A stretch of DNA of 14,348 nucleotides from the NCBI GenBank assembly GCA_026770615.1, contig MU631697.1, forward strand, positions 20,794 to 35,141. The letters are read 5' to 3'. Made by a program: the position numbers and the translations under genes. Shown here in pieces: positions 1 to 8,989 of the stretch. Numbering within the stretch: position 1 is the stretch's first letter; each line of letters starts with the position of its first letter. The notes beneath the pieces are model-generated. The model did not search any database and was not told where the DNA came from. It saw only the letters and a list, made by a program, of their open reading frames with translations. The stretch is from Pavlovales sp. CCMP2436. Taxonomy: Eukaryota; Haptophyta; Pavlovophyceae; Pavlovales.

Positions 1-668
1 CCTCCTCCGCAGGGCTCCTCCACACCCGATGTACGTGGCGATCGGGTACCACTGTCGTAGAGAGTCCTGAGGGCGGCATAAAGATCGATTCATGAAAAAC
101 GCCAAACTGTCGCTGCGAACTGTTGGCGTGGCCGTCCCAGACAAGGGGCACAGCAAGGGGCCACAAGACACGCACCACCTGTGGCTGACATATCACGATC
201 AGTAATCGCCGGTAACTTAGAAACTAAAAGAAATAGTTGGGCTTATTAAGAGTGATGTAATTCGTTATAAACGACATTGAGGCCAGCTCAGAGTGATTTT
301 AAATAAGAAAATACATTTTTTTTAACTCACTTTCAACTCAATTAATTTAGCCTACACACCCAGAGCTTTTGATCAGTATGGTCGTTCCACACATGCAGGC
401 CTAGGGGATCTGGGGGGAGGGGCTGGAGCGACTGAAGCCAGTGCCTCGATACTGGCAATTTTATACAAAAATATTAGTTACTTAGTTTGCACGGAATTAA
501 ATTATGTGTGACTGTCGCTGCGCCACTGTTGTCGCTTCTCGCAGGGCTAGCCCCTGCTGTCTGTGCGCACCGCTAGACACCTTATCGCAGCGTAGCAGCA
601 GCTATGATTCGTGGAGCTATGAGTTAGCTCGGCGAGTCGGCGAGCGGACAGGTGTGGTGGGGACGTGC
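1..668. other. Left flank, host-like non-coding DNA
   Basis: No open reading frame or RNA gene is supported here. The composition is mixed: moderately GC-rich at 1-230 and 490-668, with an AT-rich stretch at 230-480. The change to uniformly AT-rich coding sequence is abrupt at about 660-672, only a few bases before the start codon of the primase gene, so the viral upstream region looks truncated or replaced. A 12-base word beginning at 106 recurs at 511 (ACTGTCGCTGCG, followed in both cases by a related ACTGTTG word), suggesting repetitive or transposon-derived host DNA. The family is not recognised. Confidence 0.5.
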
Positions 669-673
669 ACATA

Positions 674-681
674 TAAATGAG
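674..681 (+). promoter_or_regulatory. TAAATGAG start-site context, possible late-promoter-like motif
   Basis: The octamer TAAATGAG spans the start codon of the primase-helicase gene, and an identical octamer spans the start of the ATPase gene at 3302-3309. Both are preceded by a TATA-rich run (ATATAAATG and ATATTAAATG). Poxvirus late promoters are known to use TAAATG at the initiation site. A shared initiator element here is inference, because the sequence is AT-rich and chance cannot be excluded. Confidence 0.25.
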
Positions 682-3115
682 TTCATTCGGTAAAGTTGTT
701 GTTGTTGATATATTTGATCGTAAAAAGAAAGTAACGTATGAAACCGAAGATGATTATATGAAGGGTATATAAAATGTAAATATGCCGCTGAGCTTATGGG
801 CGGACCTGAGCAGTATATTAAACCAGTTTTTGATATCGATGCGTATTATGATATTGATATTGCTGCTGAAAGTATTCGTATCCAAGCTATATTTCTAAAA
901 TTGAGTATGCTAAATGCGAACCAAGAGATTATAATGGTAAGATGAAATACTCTTATTGGATTAATGTCGATAATGTGCGTATCAAATGGGTCAACATGTC
1001 AAGCTTATGTAAGCTACACAAAATTAAGAATCTTGAATACTATGATATGAGTATTTATGGTCAAAATCGGGTGCTTTATACACCATATACTACAGAGAAA
1101 AATAAAGACTCAAAACTGGTAGCAGCACCGCCATTGTTGCCTGTGAATTGTTCGATTTTTGACTGTTGTGCGTCATATGTACTAGAAGATTATGATACCA
1201 CATATAATGATAGTTTTGATACGTTAAGAATAAGAGGAGAGAAAAAGAAAAGAAAAAAAAAGACGCTATTAAACTAGCAAACGAAAAGAAAGAAGAAAAA
1301 ATTGATTAAGGTGAAATCGACAAAAAGATTAAAAATAGTATTAATAAAATTTCTATAAAAAAAAGTGACGATGATGAGACATGGACTAAGATAGTGTGGT
1401 CTATTATCGGATTTTATGACAAAGAAAGTATTGCTATGTCGAAATGTTCTGTTTTGGTACATCAGTTTTCAAAAAAATCTAACAAGCACAATGAAGATAA
1501 CGTTGATACATTTTTTGATAAAGCATATAATACCAAAGTAGAGAAGAATTTAGGATGGAAATACCTATTTAAAGTTCTGGAGGAAGATGATACAGATTAT
1601 TACAATATTATTTACACTAAAACATACTACCAAACTAAAGTTGATTTCGAAAAAACACATTGTAAGATTGTTCACCCACCTTGTATAGCATTCATCACTC
1701 GCGAGAATATAACTGACACTCAACCATTTCAGGAGTGTGTCAAGAGTTATTCAGATCTACATTGTTCTTTCAAAGTAGTGAAGAAGGATATAGAAATATA
1801 TGAAGATAAGGATTTTATCCCACTATGGTTAAAAGATAAAAACACCAGGCGTTATGACACACTGGTATTCAATCCACCGCCTTTGGTTACAAAGGTTTAT
1901 GAATACAATACATGGATTGATTTCGATATTAGTACACATACTCCAGTTCTTACCGATAATGACTATATTGAGAATGAAAATGAGGTGAAAATTCCAAGAG
2001 ACTACTTTACTGAGTACTGTACATTTTTACAAAAACTTGTCACAGATGAAAAAATTAAAGTTGCGAAATACATCCTAGCAAGATATGCTTACAGACTACA
2101 GAATCCAGGCTATAGAACTAATGTGTGCCTTATTTAATATGGAACAGAGGGTGATGGTAAAAATCAGTTACTGGCACCAATTTATGAAATATTTGGCAAA
2201 AAATATGCCTTACAGTTAGAAGATGCTAACAAGTTATATGAGAAGCATGCCACTTATGAAGCAGATAAGTTGCTTATCTATATCAATTAAGCTGATGGGA
2301 CTGCCAATTTCAAAAACTCAGAAATTCTTAAAAGTCGAATTACAGAGACTAAGTTGTGGGTTAGACCAATGAATACAGGGGCTTATCGGGTAGAAAATAG
2401 GGCTGATTATGATATGACAACCAACAACTTAAATGTATGTAAAGTGTCAGAAGCAAGCCATCGTCGATTTTTTCAGGCTGAAACATCAAATAAACATAAG
2501 AACGATCACCCATTTTTTACTGACTACCGTAAAAATTTAGCCGAGAACAAGGTGGCACATAAGCAAATATATGATTGTCTTATGAAATTCGATGTAAACG
2601 AGGTAATCCCTTGTGGTAATTTTCAAATTGATAAGCCATTTACTGCGGTGACTAATGAAGTAAAACGTCATAATCGGGATAAGATATTGTACTTTATTGA
2701 AGAGCTTGTTAGTATGAATTTGACTAAAATAAAGTTTAAACTAAATAACAAAGATCTGTTTATAAAATGGACTGGATGGCTTTTGACAAATAATATAAAA
2801 ATATACTACAATAGTATTCAGTTAGGTCAAAAACTTTCCCTTCTCATCAAAAATCAGTTAAATGTGGATGAACTTGAATGTGTAACACGTAATAATAACA
2901 ATGGTATTAATACATTCCTTATTGAGGCATTACAGACTTTTTTCACTAAACTTAATGGTATTAGTATCCAAAAGAAGAGACTTATATTTATGATTCAGAC
3001 GATTAATGAATCTAAGGGGGTTGTATTCGGTAGTCTAATTTATAAGGGGGTTAAACCAAATATAAGGGGTTTTTATAAGGGGGTTAAACCAAATGTAAGG
3101 GGGTTGATTCGATAA
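677..3115 (+). pseudogene. Archaeo-eukaryotic primase - D5-like SF3 helicase fusion, broken
   Basis: This would be the replication protein: an AEP-type primase at the N-terminus and a superfamily 3 helicase at the C-terminus, about 800 residues, as in polinton-like viruses, virophages and nucleocytoplasmic large DNA viruses. Visible primase signs are the DID catalytic acidic motif in VFDIDAYY (832-840), the downstream KMKYSYWINVDNVR block from 942, and SIYGQNRVLYTP around 1050-1080, which resembles the conserved D-x-S-V-Y-x-x-N-R-x-L-R stretch. Helicase signs are Walker A GTEGDGKN (2141-2164), a Walker B-like hydrophobic strand KLLIYIN (just before 2288), motif C MTTNNLN (from 2414) and an arginine-finger-like RRFF. 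The start at 677 is the first ATG after the host junction and fits the coding frame. Breaks: reading-frame changes near 770, 885-891 and in the A-tract at about 1251-1262, and in-frame TAA stops at 1307, 2135 and 2288. The C-terminus runs into a G-run repeat array, so its true end is uncertain. The domain call is strong and the lineage is not resolved. Confidence 0.85.
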
Positions 3116-3162
3116 ATTAGGGGGTTTATTCGATAAATAAGGGGTTAAGGGGGTTAAGGGGG
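3016..3162 (+). repeat. Array of nine G4-5 runs with TTAA spacers
   Basis: Nine runs of four or five G occur at 3016, 3046, 3066, 3079, 3099, 3120, 3141, 3149 and 3158, separated mostly by TTAA- or TTTAT-type spacers. Two copies of a 33-bp unit (ATAAGGGGGTTAAACCAAAT at 3043 and again at 3076) are followed by two related units containing ATTCGATAAAT, and then by a short tandem of GGGGTTAA. Part of the array is read as protein at the C-terminus of the helicase gene (repeated YKGVKPN) and the rest is downstream of its stop. The last runs could form a G-quadruplex on the + strand. Function unknown. Confidence 0.8.
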
Positions 3163-3304
3163 TTAATTTCAGAAAATAATATTTTGATTTCTATATTTTT
3201 ATATTTATAATATAACTTTATTTGCTCATGTGGTATGTGATAAAATCCTTTCTATTTCGAATGGACTCCTAAGCTATGATAATTAAAACATTACGATATA
3301 TTAA
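3163..3304. other. AT-rich intergenic spacer before the packaging ATPase
   Basis: This 142-base AT-rich gap separates the G-run array from the ATPase start codon. It has no coding potential. It presumably held the ATPase promoter; the only visible hint is the run ATATATTAAATG at its end. Confidence 0.4.
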
Positions 3305-4024
3305 ATGAGTGTCTTAGAGATCGGAAAAAATGAAATTACGCTAACAATCCCAAAGTTTAATGTGGATAATCAACTTCATCCTCAAATTCCTTCTCCCCTA
3401 GGTAACAAATCACATAGCCCAATGTTTAGCGGTGGCCCAGGATCTGGTAAATCGAGTATGCTAACTGATTTTTTAACGCAGACATCCCCACCAATTTATA
3501 AAGGTGTATTAGAATACGTATATGTATTTATACCAGAAAATAGTTTCAAAAGTATGAAAAATTCTCCGTTCAAAAATCATAGTCGTTTATATCATGAACT
3601 TACTTATGATACGATGACTGAAGTCGAGCACGAAATAGAAAATAATGCCAAAAATGATAAAAAATAGTCTAGTGATAAGGGACGATATGGCCGCATTAAT
3701 GAAAATATTGAACTTCAAAGGATACTTGTAAGATTCTTGTGTAATCGCAGACATCTACGCATGTCCTTTTGGGTAGTAGTACAATCATACATACAACTTC
3801 CTTTGACCGTTATAAAAAATATCAATAGTTTTATAATTTTCAGACCATCCAATAAAAAAGAAATTGTGTCAATAACCGACGAAGTAAATATAAATAGCAA
3901 AGATTTTGAAGCATATTTAAAACATGTATTCAAACCAGACCAAACAAAAAAAGACCGAGCATTTATGTTTATCGATGAAGATGGAAATGTCTATAATCAA
4001 TTCAACCGTTTAAGAATACAATAA
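3305..4024 (+). pseudogene. A32-like (FtsK-HerA superfamily) genome-packaging ATPase, broken
   Basis: This would be the motor ATPase that pumps viral DNA into the capsid. Walker A is clear as GGPGSGKSS at 3431-3457 (about residues 43-51), following the N-terminal strand SHSPMFS that is usual for this family. The Walker B segment LVIRDDMAALM is read in another frame at 3669-3701. Downstream, CNRRHLRMSFWVVVQSY (3737 onward) matches the family's conserved nRRH-x3-S-x3-vQSY block, and SFIIFRPSNKKE matches the following block. The expected length of about 240 residues is fully covered. Breaks: the frame changes within the A-rich stretch at about 3640-3660 and changes back near 3698-3703, leaving a stop at 3665 in the first frame. 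It follows the primase-helicase on the same strand and ends 24 bases before the next gene. The family call is confident. Confidence 0.88.
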
Positions 4025-4041
4025 TAAATATCTTTTCATAG

Positions 4042-4051
4042 TATAGACATG
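4042..4051 (+). promoter_or_regulatory. TATAGACATG motif overlapping a start codon
   Basis: TATAGACATG sits across the ATG at 4049, and the same ten bases occur across the ATG of the next gene at 4916-4925. The two are also preceded by similar T-rich sequence. This looks like a shared initiator or promoter element of two adjacent virion genes and helps to fix both starts. Interpretation as a promoter is inference. Confidence 0.35.
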
Positions 4052-4858
4052 TCCGAAGCTATCGAAAAATTATATGGTTGGAAACGAGATACTATACCAA
4101 ATTCGAAATATATTTTTTTGCTATGTGGTAAGCCATACAAAGGCGCTTTCAATCGTCGATATGTAGTTAAAATAATTACGTACTACATTGGTCGAGCACG
4201 AAGCCGTTACTCATTACAATTAGAGTATATCGCAAGTGGTTTTACTGTTGAAGATCAACCAGTTACTACAATGATGGAAAGCTGGCTTTTTTAAAGATCC
4301 TCTAGAACCGGTTCGATTTGAAGAACAACAACCGATAATAAACGAAGTCCCAATATACGGTAATGTAGTCGGTCACAATGAAATTGAAAACGAAGCAGTC
4401 CGTCCAGCAATATTAGGTTATAATATGGCAAGTAAAAACCCGTTCAATTGACAAAGTAATGTTTTGGCTACCAATTATGATAGTCGAATGAATGAATTGG
4501 AAAAGCAACGAGGTGATCTTTTGAAAACAACCGTTAAAGATGAGGGAGCAGCTTTAACAAATCGCGCTTTAAAAGCACCTGTTGATCGAGCGGCGGTTCG
4601 AAAATCTTTGATATCATCAATTGAAAATTATAAACGTAACGATGTATCTGAACTTTTTCCAACAATTCTTCAAGAACCAGTAGAAAAACTTTTTGTAATA
4701 AAACGCAGTTCGTTGCTTGCCGGCAAAAAAGCAGATGCTTATCTTGATAAAAACTTGAATGAAATTAAAAAATATATTGAAACATTACCTGATAGAAATA
4801 TATCATCAATCTCAGAAATTGTTTCAGACAAATTTAAGGTTAAAAGAAAAAAAATTAA
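4049..4858 (+). pseudogene. Unrecognised viral gene, probably virion-related, broken
   Basis: I do not recognise this gene. It encodes about 270 residues over two frames. The N-terminal part (4049-4290) begins MSEAIEKLYGWKRDTIPNSK and contains a basic segment with GRARSRYSLQLEY. The frame then changes in the T-run at about 4285-4293. The middle is acidic and proline-containing, and a TGA interrupts it at 4449. The C-terminal part is highly charged and helical (MNELEKQRGDLL and later repeated lysine-rich segments), ending in KVKRKK. The likely natural stop is TAA at 4856, just after an A-run. A slip there loses the stop, so the frame now reads straight into the capsid gene. Its position between the packaging ATPase and the penton-like gene, and the shared TATAGACATG start context, suggest a structural or assembly role. 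That is inference only. Confidence 0.5.
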
Positions 4859-4915
4859 GAATACATATTGTAAAAACCAGATATTTATAATCGCAATAAA
4901 TAAAATATTCTCTTA

Positions 4916-4925
4916 TATAGACATG
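4916..4925 (+). promoter_or_regulatory. TATAGACATG motif overlapping the capsid-gene start
   Basis: This is the second exact copy of the ten-base motif seen at 4042-4051, again spanning the start codon. It supports 4923 as the start of the penton-like gene even though the preceding gene's frame now runs through it. Confidence 0.35.
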
Positions 4926-5148
4926 GATAACGCACCCTACCCATTATTTCTTAGCTCTCAAACGAGTGATATTAGTGATCCTTCAGTCGGTAAATTTCAA
5001 TGGAACTTTGATAATTCAATCGTCCCTCGTTCTGTTAAAAGTGATTTATTCATTTAACTTTGTAATATTCAAATGTCCAGGCAATTTCCCAATGTATATG
5101 GAGAAGGCCAAGCGTTAAGTTTTTTCTATACACAAACTCCTTCAGTTA

Positions 5149-5200
5149 TATATTTATGATAGGGATTCAAGCTGGCGTCTGACTGTTCTGAATGTTGTGC
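5149..5200 (+). repeat. 52-bp direct repeat, copy 1 (inside the capsid gene)
   Basis: These 52 bases are identical to 14149-14200, which lies in the interior of the MITE-like element at the right edge. Here the copy interrupts the penton-like coding sequence: coding sense stops at about 5148 and resumes after about 5211 in another frame. This looks like a remnant of a transposon insertion or templated repair filler. The 9000-base spacing between copies is a coincidence of position. Confidence 0.85.
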
Positions 5201-5419
5201 TGTTCTGAGCGTACAATTACGATAGACTCAGGGTATAATGCCGATGTTGGAGCGATAACATCAGCCATGTCATCAAAATCAGCTATTCGTGTTGATACTG
5301 GTGTATCTTTTCCAAATCCGTTAATATTTACTGTTTTCTCTGCTACCACAAGGATTATGTCAATTGATAACACTGTTGGAGGTATGGCTCTTGTATATGC
5401 TCTTAGCAATTGCATATAC

Positions 5420-5680
5420 TCAAGCTATACTGCCTACATGCCTGCCCGCAGCACACAGCACCGCACACACTTACTGGCCACAACTCTGGCTCAGTTTAAA
5501 TTGTGATTGCCACTCAGTGATCTCTCAGTTTGCCGTCCGCCGCTGATCGCTTTGCACTGATCGCTCGTGAAGATCTAACTCGCTGTATTTGATCCTGCCG
5601 CCCGTCGAGACGACGGGCACCCTCTAGCGCTGCAAGGACTAGAGGAGAGACGGAGCGACCGGCTAACACCAACAAACACT
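5420..5680. mobile_element. Host-like insert inside the capsid gene
   Basis: This GC-richer, non-coding block of about 260 bases breaks the penton-like gene. Capsid-like coding is visible before it (GGMALVYALS, ending about 5410) and after it (LPTGLALRLG, from about 5705). It contains a perfect 8-bp stem with a 3-base loop at 5600-5618 (GCCCGTCG/CGACGGGC) and a second inverted pair, CCTCTAG at 5621 and CTAGAGG at 5639. No transposase, tRNA-like promoter boxes or clear target duplication could be recognised. It is probably a transposon fragment or host filler DNA, and boundaries are approximate. Confidence 0.45.
5600..5618. repeat. Perfect hairpin, 8-bp GC-rich stem
   Basis: GCCCGTCG, a three-base loop AGA, then CGACGGGC. 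It lies within the foreign block that splits the capsid gene. There is no T-tract and no nearby gene end, so a terminator role is not supported. It is probably a structural feature of the inserted element. Confidence 0.6.
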
Positions 5681-6068
5681 AACGCATCACTAGATTTAAC
5701 AATTCTCCCGACGGGATTAGCGTTACGTTTAGGTATATGTATTCAGTCTTTAACAGTCCCATATGTAGGTACTACGAAAACGTTAGGAACTTGGGATATA
5801 TTATTCCCTAAGCAAATTTACATATGTTCTAACAAATCTTTACAATTAGATAACTCGAATGACAGCTCTTTGATGACGTCCAGAAAAGTTATAGCCTCGA
5901 TCGCTAACAACGCAAATTATGGTGATATAATCCTATTTGAGCGCCCTTTTATAGTCAGCCGTTGCGTAACAATTTTATCGATTATATTGATATCGAAATG
6001 ACCGATGAGAATTGTACGCCTCTTCCGTTTTACAATACATTTGCGTTAACTTTTATGTTTTATAAAGA

Positions 6069-6697
6069 TTAATCAAGATTGTTTAAATTGTGAGCGTCTA
6101 AGAAACCTTTCCCTCTGTTTTCTATAGCTATCGAATTACTGTTTTGAAATTTACTTAATAAACTAACTAAATCTCCAAGAGTACGAATATCTAATTGCCT
6201 TGGAGACACAGCGTTACCAATATGGTAAGGAGACGCACCCTTATTATAAGTTTAAATAAACGCCTTCGGATCGGCAGAAATCTCCGCCAAAAAACCTCCG
6301 AGTGAGTGACCAACGTGGTCAGGGATAGTATTATATTTTAGTTGCGTCTGTCTAGTAATCTTTTTAGCAGACAATACACGTGGGTCTAAACTCGAATAAT
6401 TAAAAGCGAGTAAAACATCACTTATCAAAACATCTTTAGCATTAGACGAACCTCGGTGTAATATTAATGCTTTTCCTTCTCTAGTACAAACATTGGTCTC
6501 ATTATTTGATGAAACAACATCATGATTGTAACCTATATTTTTCATTTTTTCCATAGCATCCTGCTCACTGTAGGAAGCTTTTAAGAATATAATCGCATTT
6601 CCTAATAGTGGGTTTTTCTCAACATGATCTAGAGATATAGATTTATTCGATCCAGTATTTATATATCTATTGATAAAAAATCTCCGCTATATTATAA
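6069..6697 (-). pseudogene. Class 3 lipase-like alpha/beta hydrolase, one in-frame stop
   Basis: This predicted lipase of about 208 residues would hydrolyse acylglycerols or phospholipids. The nucleophile elbow GHSLGG is at 6294-6311. Upstream are a KASYSEQDAM helix and ALILHRGSSNAKD, which resembles the family's F-R-G-T...D segment near the oxyanion hole. Downstream are TYNKGASPY, LDIRTLGDLVS (probable catalytic Asp) and LDAHNLNNL (probable catalytic His), so all three triad positions can be proposed. The only clear break after the N-terminus is a TAA at 6252-6254. The reading frame extends upstream to about 6690, where no good ATG is seen and a TAG interrupts; the start is lost or displaced. 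It is divergent from the fibre gene starting at 6699 and convergent with the capsid gene, sharing a TTAA that provides both stops. Lipase-like genes occur in some viruses, and a role in virus entry or release is inference. Confidence 0.75.
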
Positions 6698-8174
6698 GAT
6701 GTCGCTTTTTGGCGAGCAAGCGTTTAACGAATTAACGGCTATTATAAACTCGAATACATTTAATATAACATCATTAGGCAGTTCGTTAAATTTGTTTAAA
6801 ACTGAAACAAATGATCGAATAGATCAAATTGATTCGTCTATTAGTACAATTAATGGAAATTTAATAACATTAAATGGAAATTTAGAAATAACAGATGGAA
6901 AAATAGAAATTATAGATAGTAAAATATCTGTAATAAATACTGAATTGACAACATCAAACGAAACTATTAGTTTGAGACTCTTGTCATCTAAATATATAAC
7001 ATCAGAGAATTCTCAAAACAATTCTATAGCAAATACATATTTATCAAAAGTAGAATTTAATAATTATCTTACAACTCAAGCAATCAAAGATCTGTTACAA
7101 GATGCCGCAAACGCAATTATCAATAACGCGCTTAACGAACTGAATGATATCAAAATTATAGTTGGAGCTACGTTAATATCGGGCGGTATGACATTAGGTG
7201 GCCAGGTCGTCAACAAGATTGACGAAGGATTTTTAAATTTAGACGGTAGAGTTATATCAAATTTTAATGCTATTGATGTTATAAAGCATGATATAATAGA
7301 CATCACGACAATAGTCGACACAAAAGCAGATAAATCAGCAGTAGAATCGTCAAATATTAGATATGATAACATGATTTCATCATATACCAACAATTTAGTA
7401 ATTATTACACAATTCAAGGCACTGATACATATCTAGCTTTAAAGTTAATGGGTCATTGTTCAACACATTGAGCAACGTCATTAATTCATCAAATAATCGC
7501 CACGATAGTAATATACTAGAATTACAAAATAGACCGACCAGTTCAAATGATTCAGTAGTTAATGATCGAATTTTATAAATTTATCAAACGTTGTTTCGTC
7601 AAAATTGAATATAACCGATTATAATAGTAATCTTATACAACTAAATTCAAACATTGACAAAAAAGCAAATATAATTAACGTTTATTATAGATATGAGACA
7701 TTCGACAGGGATGCGATAAATGAACGTGTTGATATAAAATTTAACATTTCTGATTTTAATATTCTCAGCAATGTCATTAACTCATCAAATAATCGCTACG
7801 ATAATAGTATCAATCTTAAACATAACGTTACCGATTATAATCAAGGTGTTTTACAAATAAATAGTAATATAACAACAACAAGCAACATAGCAATATCGGC
7901 ACTTGTTTTATCGACTACGAACGCAGTAGGTTTAGTCACGGCAGGAGCAGAAATTTCACTAAATACGTTAAATATCGTGGGTATTAACACTCTATTGCCA
8001 AGCAAATTGCCGATAATGGATTTTGATGAATACAAATATAACGCAAATATAAGTTTTGATAATCGATATACAAAGTCAGAATCAGACAGCCTAATGTCGT
8101 TGAAAGTTGATATAGCTACATATAACAACAATAATAGCAATATCACGAATTTGATGGCTATAAATGCCAGCAAT

Positions 8175-8665
8175 ATATCATTAAAAACAAATACTACGGA
8201 TTTCACAATTTTAAACAATAATGTTACCAGTTCAAATTTGCGATACGATTCAAATATTATTAATTTATCTAACAACATAAATTTAAAAGTCAATACGAGC
8301 GATTTCAACACTAATAATATTGTAATCAATAGTGATATATCATTTAAAACAAATACTACGGATTTTACAAATTTAGACAGTAATGTTAATAGTTCAAATT
8401 TGAAATACGATTCAAGTATTCTTAATTTATCTAACAACATAAATTTTAAAGTCAATATGAGCGATTACAACACTAATAATACTTTAATCAGTAGCAATAT
8501 ATCACTTAAAACGAACCAAAGCGATAACACACTTTTAAACAGTAATGTAAATAGTTCAAATTTGAGATACGATTCAAGTATTATTAATTTACCCAACAAT
8601 ATAAATTTAAAAGTCAACGCAACCGATTATAATTTAAATGATATTTTATCAATAGCAATATATCA
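8175..8665 (+). repeat. 162-bp tandem repeats in the fibre shaft
   Basis: Three diverged tandem copies start at the word ATATCA at 8175, 8337 and 8499, each exactly 162 bases (54 codons) apart. The fourth start, at 8660, comes after only 161 bases. Each encodes a unit with SLKTN, SSNLRYDSS, LSNNINLKVN and SDYNTNN-like segments. The missing base in the third unit coincides with the frame break that ends this open frame at 8669. Such regular 54-residue units suit an elongated trimeric fibre shaft. Confidence 0.85.
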
Positions 8666-8989
8666 TTAAAAACAAATCAAAGCGATTTAAAAAAAATTAA
8701 AAGTAATGTTAACAGTTCTAATACTGTAACAAATAGCAATATATTAACTCTTAACACTCGGGCATTAGCAACCGATGTATATGCGCTAGGATTGAACGAT
8801 AAAATAAATCTGAAAGAGAGCATAACAACCAACGATAGTAAATTATCGTTAAACGCAAATTTATCAGGAGCTTCATTTACTGGTATCATTTCAACTGTGA
8901 ATATACCGAATATTGAATCGCAGATCATCGCGTTAACTACATACACAAATATTCCAGTCGTCAGTAATCTTAAATTTAACGAGGTGGAT

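Larger units (their letters stand above)
4923..6072 (+). pseudogene. Penton / minor capsid-like protein (single jelly-roll), broken by inserts
   Basis: This is a candidate vertex (penton) protein of the polinton-like/adintovirus type. N-terminal features are PLFLSSQTSDISDPS, a strand FQWNFDNSI, and RQFPNVYGEG. The middle part has TITIDSGYNADVGAI. The C-terminal part has a long hydrophobic strand region with TKTLGTWDILFPKQIYI and an ending MTDENCTPLPFYNTFALTFM. From memory of the family, the layout (N-terminal strands, a YN-rich turn, then a closing I-x-D-x-x-G-x-P-x-x-F-type segment and final strand) fits penton proteins, but no alignment was run. Breaks: TAA at 5055, a short foreign insert at about 5149-5211, a larger host-like insert or replacement at about 5420-5680, and a frame change near 5968. 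It ends at 6072, overlapping the end of the opposite-strand lipase by four bases. Confidence 0.55.

Noticed and set aside
1..240. Fragment of a non-LTR retrotransposon coding region in the left flank.
   Set aside because: The GC-rich style is reminiscent of one, but no frame longer than a few dozen codons and no reverse transcriptase motif is present.
1274..1462. Reverse open frame with long phenylalanine runs.
   Set aside because: It is the complement of A-rich lysine codons in the primase gene.
3016..3162. The G-run array as a CRISPR-like repeat or a true telomere.
   Set aside because: Units are irregular with no unique spacers, and it is internal, between two genes. Only a telomere-like appearance can be stated.
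3715..3933. Reverse open frame opposite the ATPase.
   Set aside because: The conserved ATPase blocks on the forward strand occupy the same bases.
5490..5680. Possible tRNA-derived SINE in the block splitting the capsid gene.
   Set aside because: A box A-like word near 5487 can be imagined, but no box B at the right distance, no tRNA fold and no A-rich tail were found.
7076..7417. Reverse-strand open frame opposite the fibre base.
   Set aside because: The forward strand is clearly coding there with a coiled-coil pattern, and the reverse frame has no recognisable feature.
7841..8455. Long reverse-strand open frame opposite the fibre shaft.
   Set aside because: It is hydrophobic and low in complexity, mirrors the Asn/Ser repeat codons, and has no independent features. 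It is a shadow of the forward repeats.
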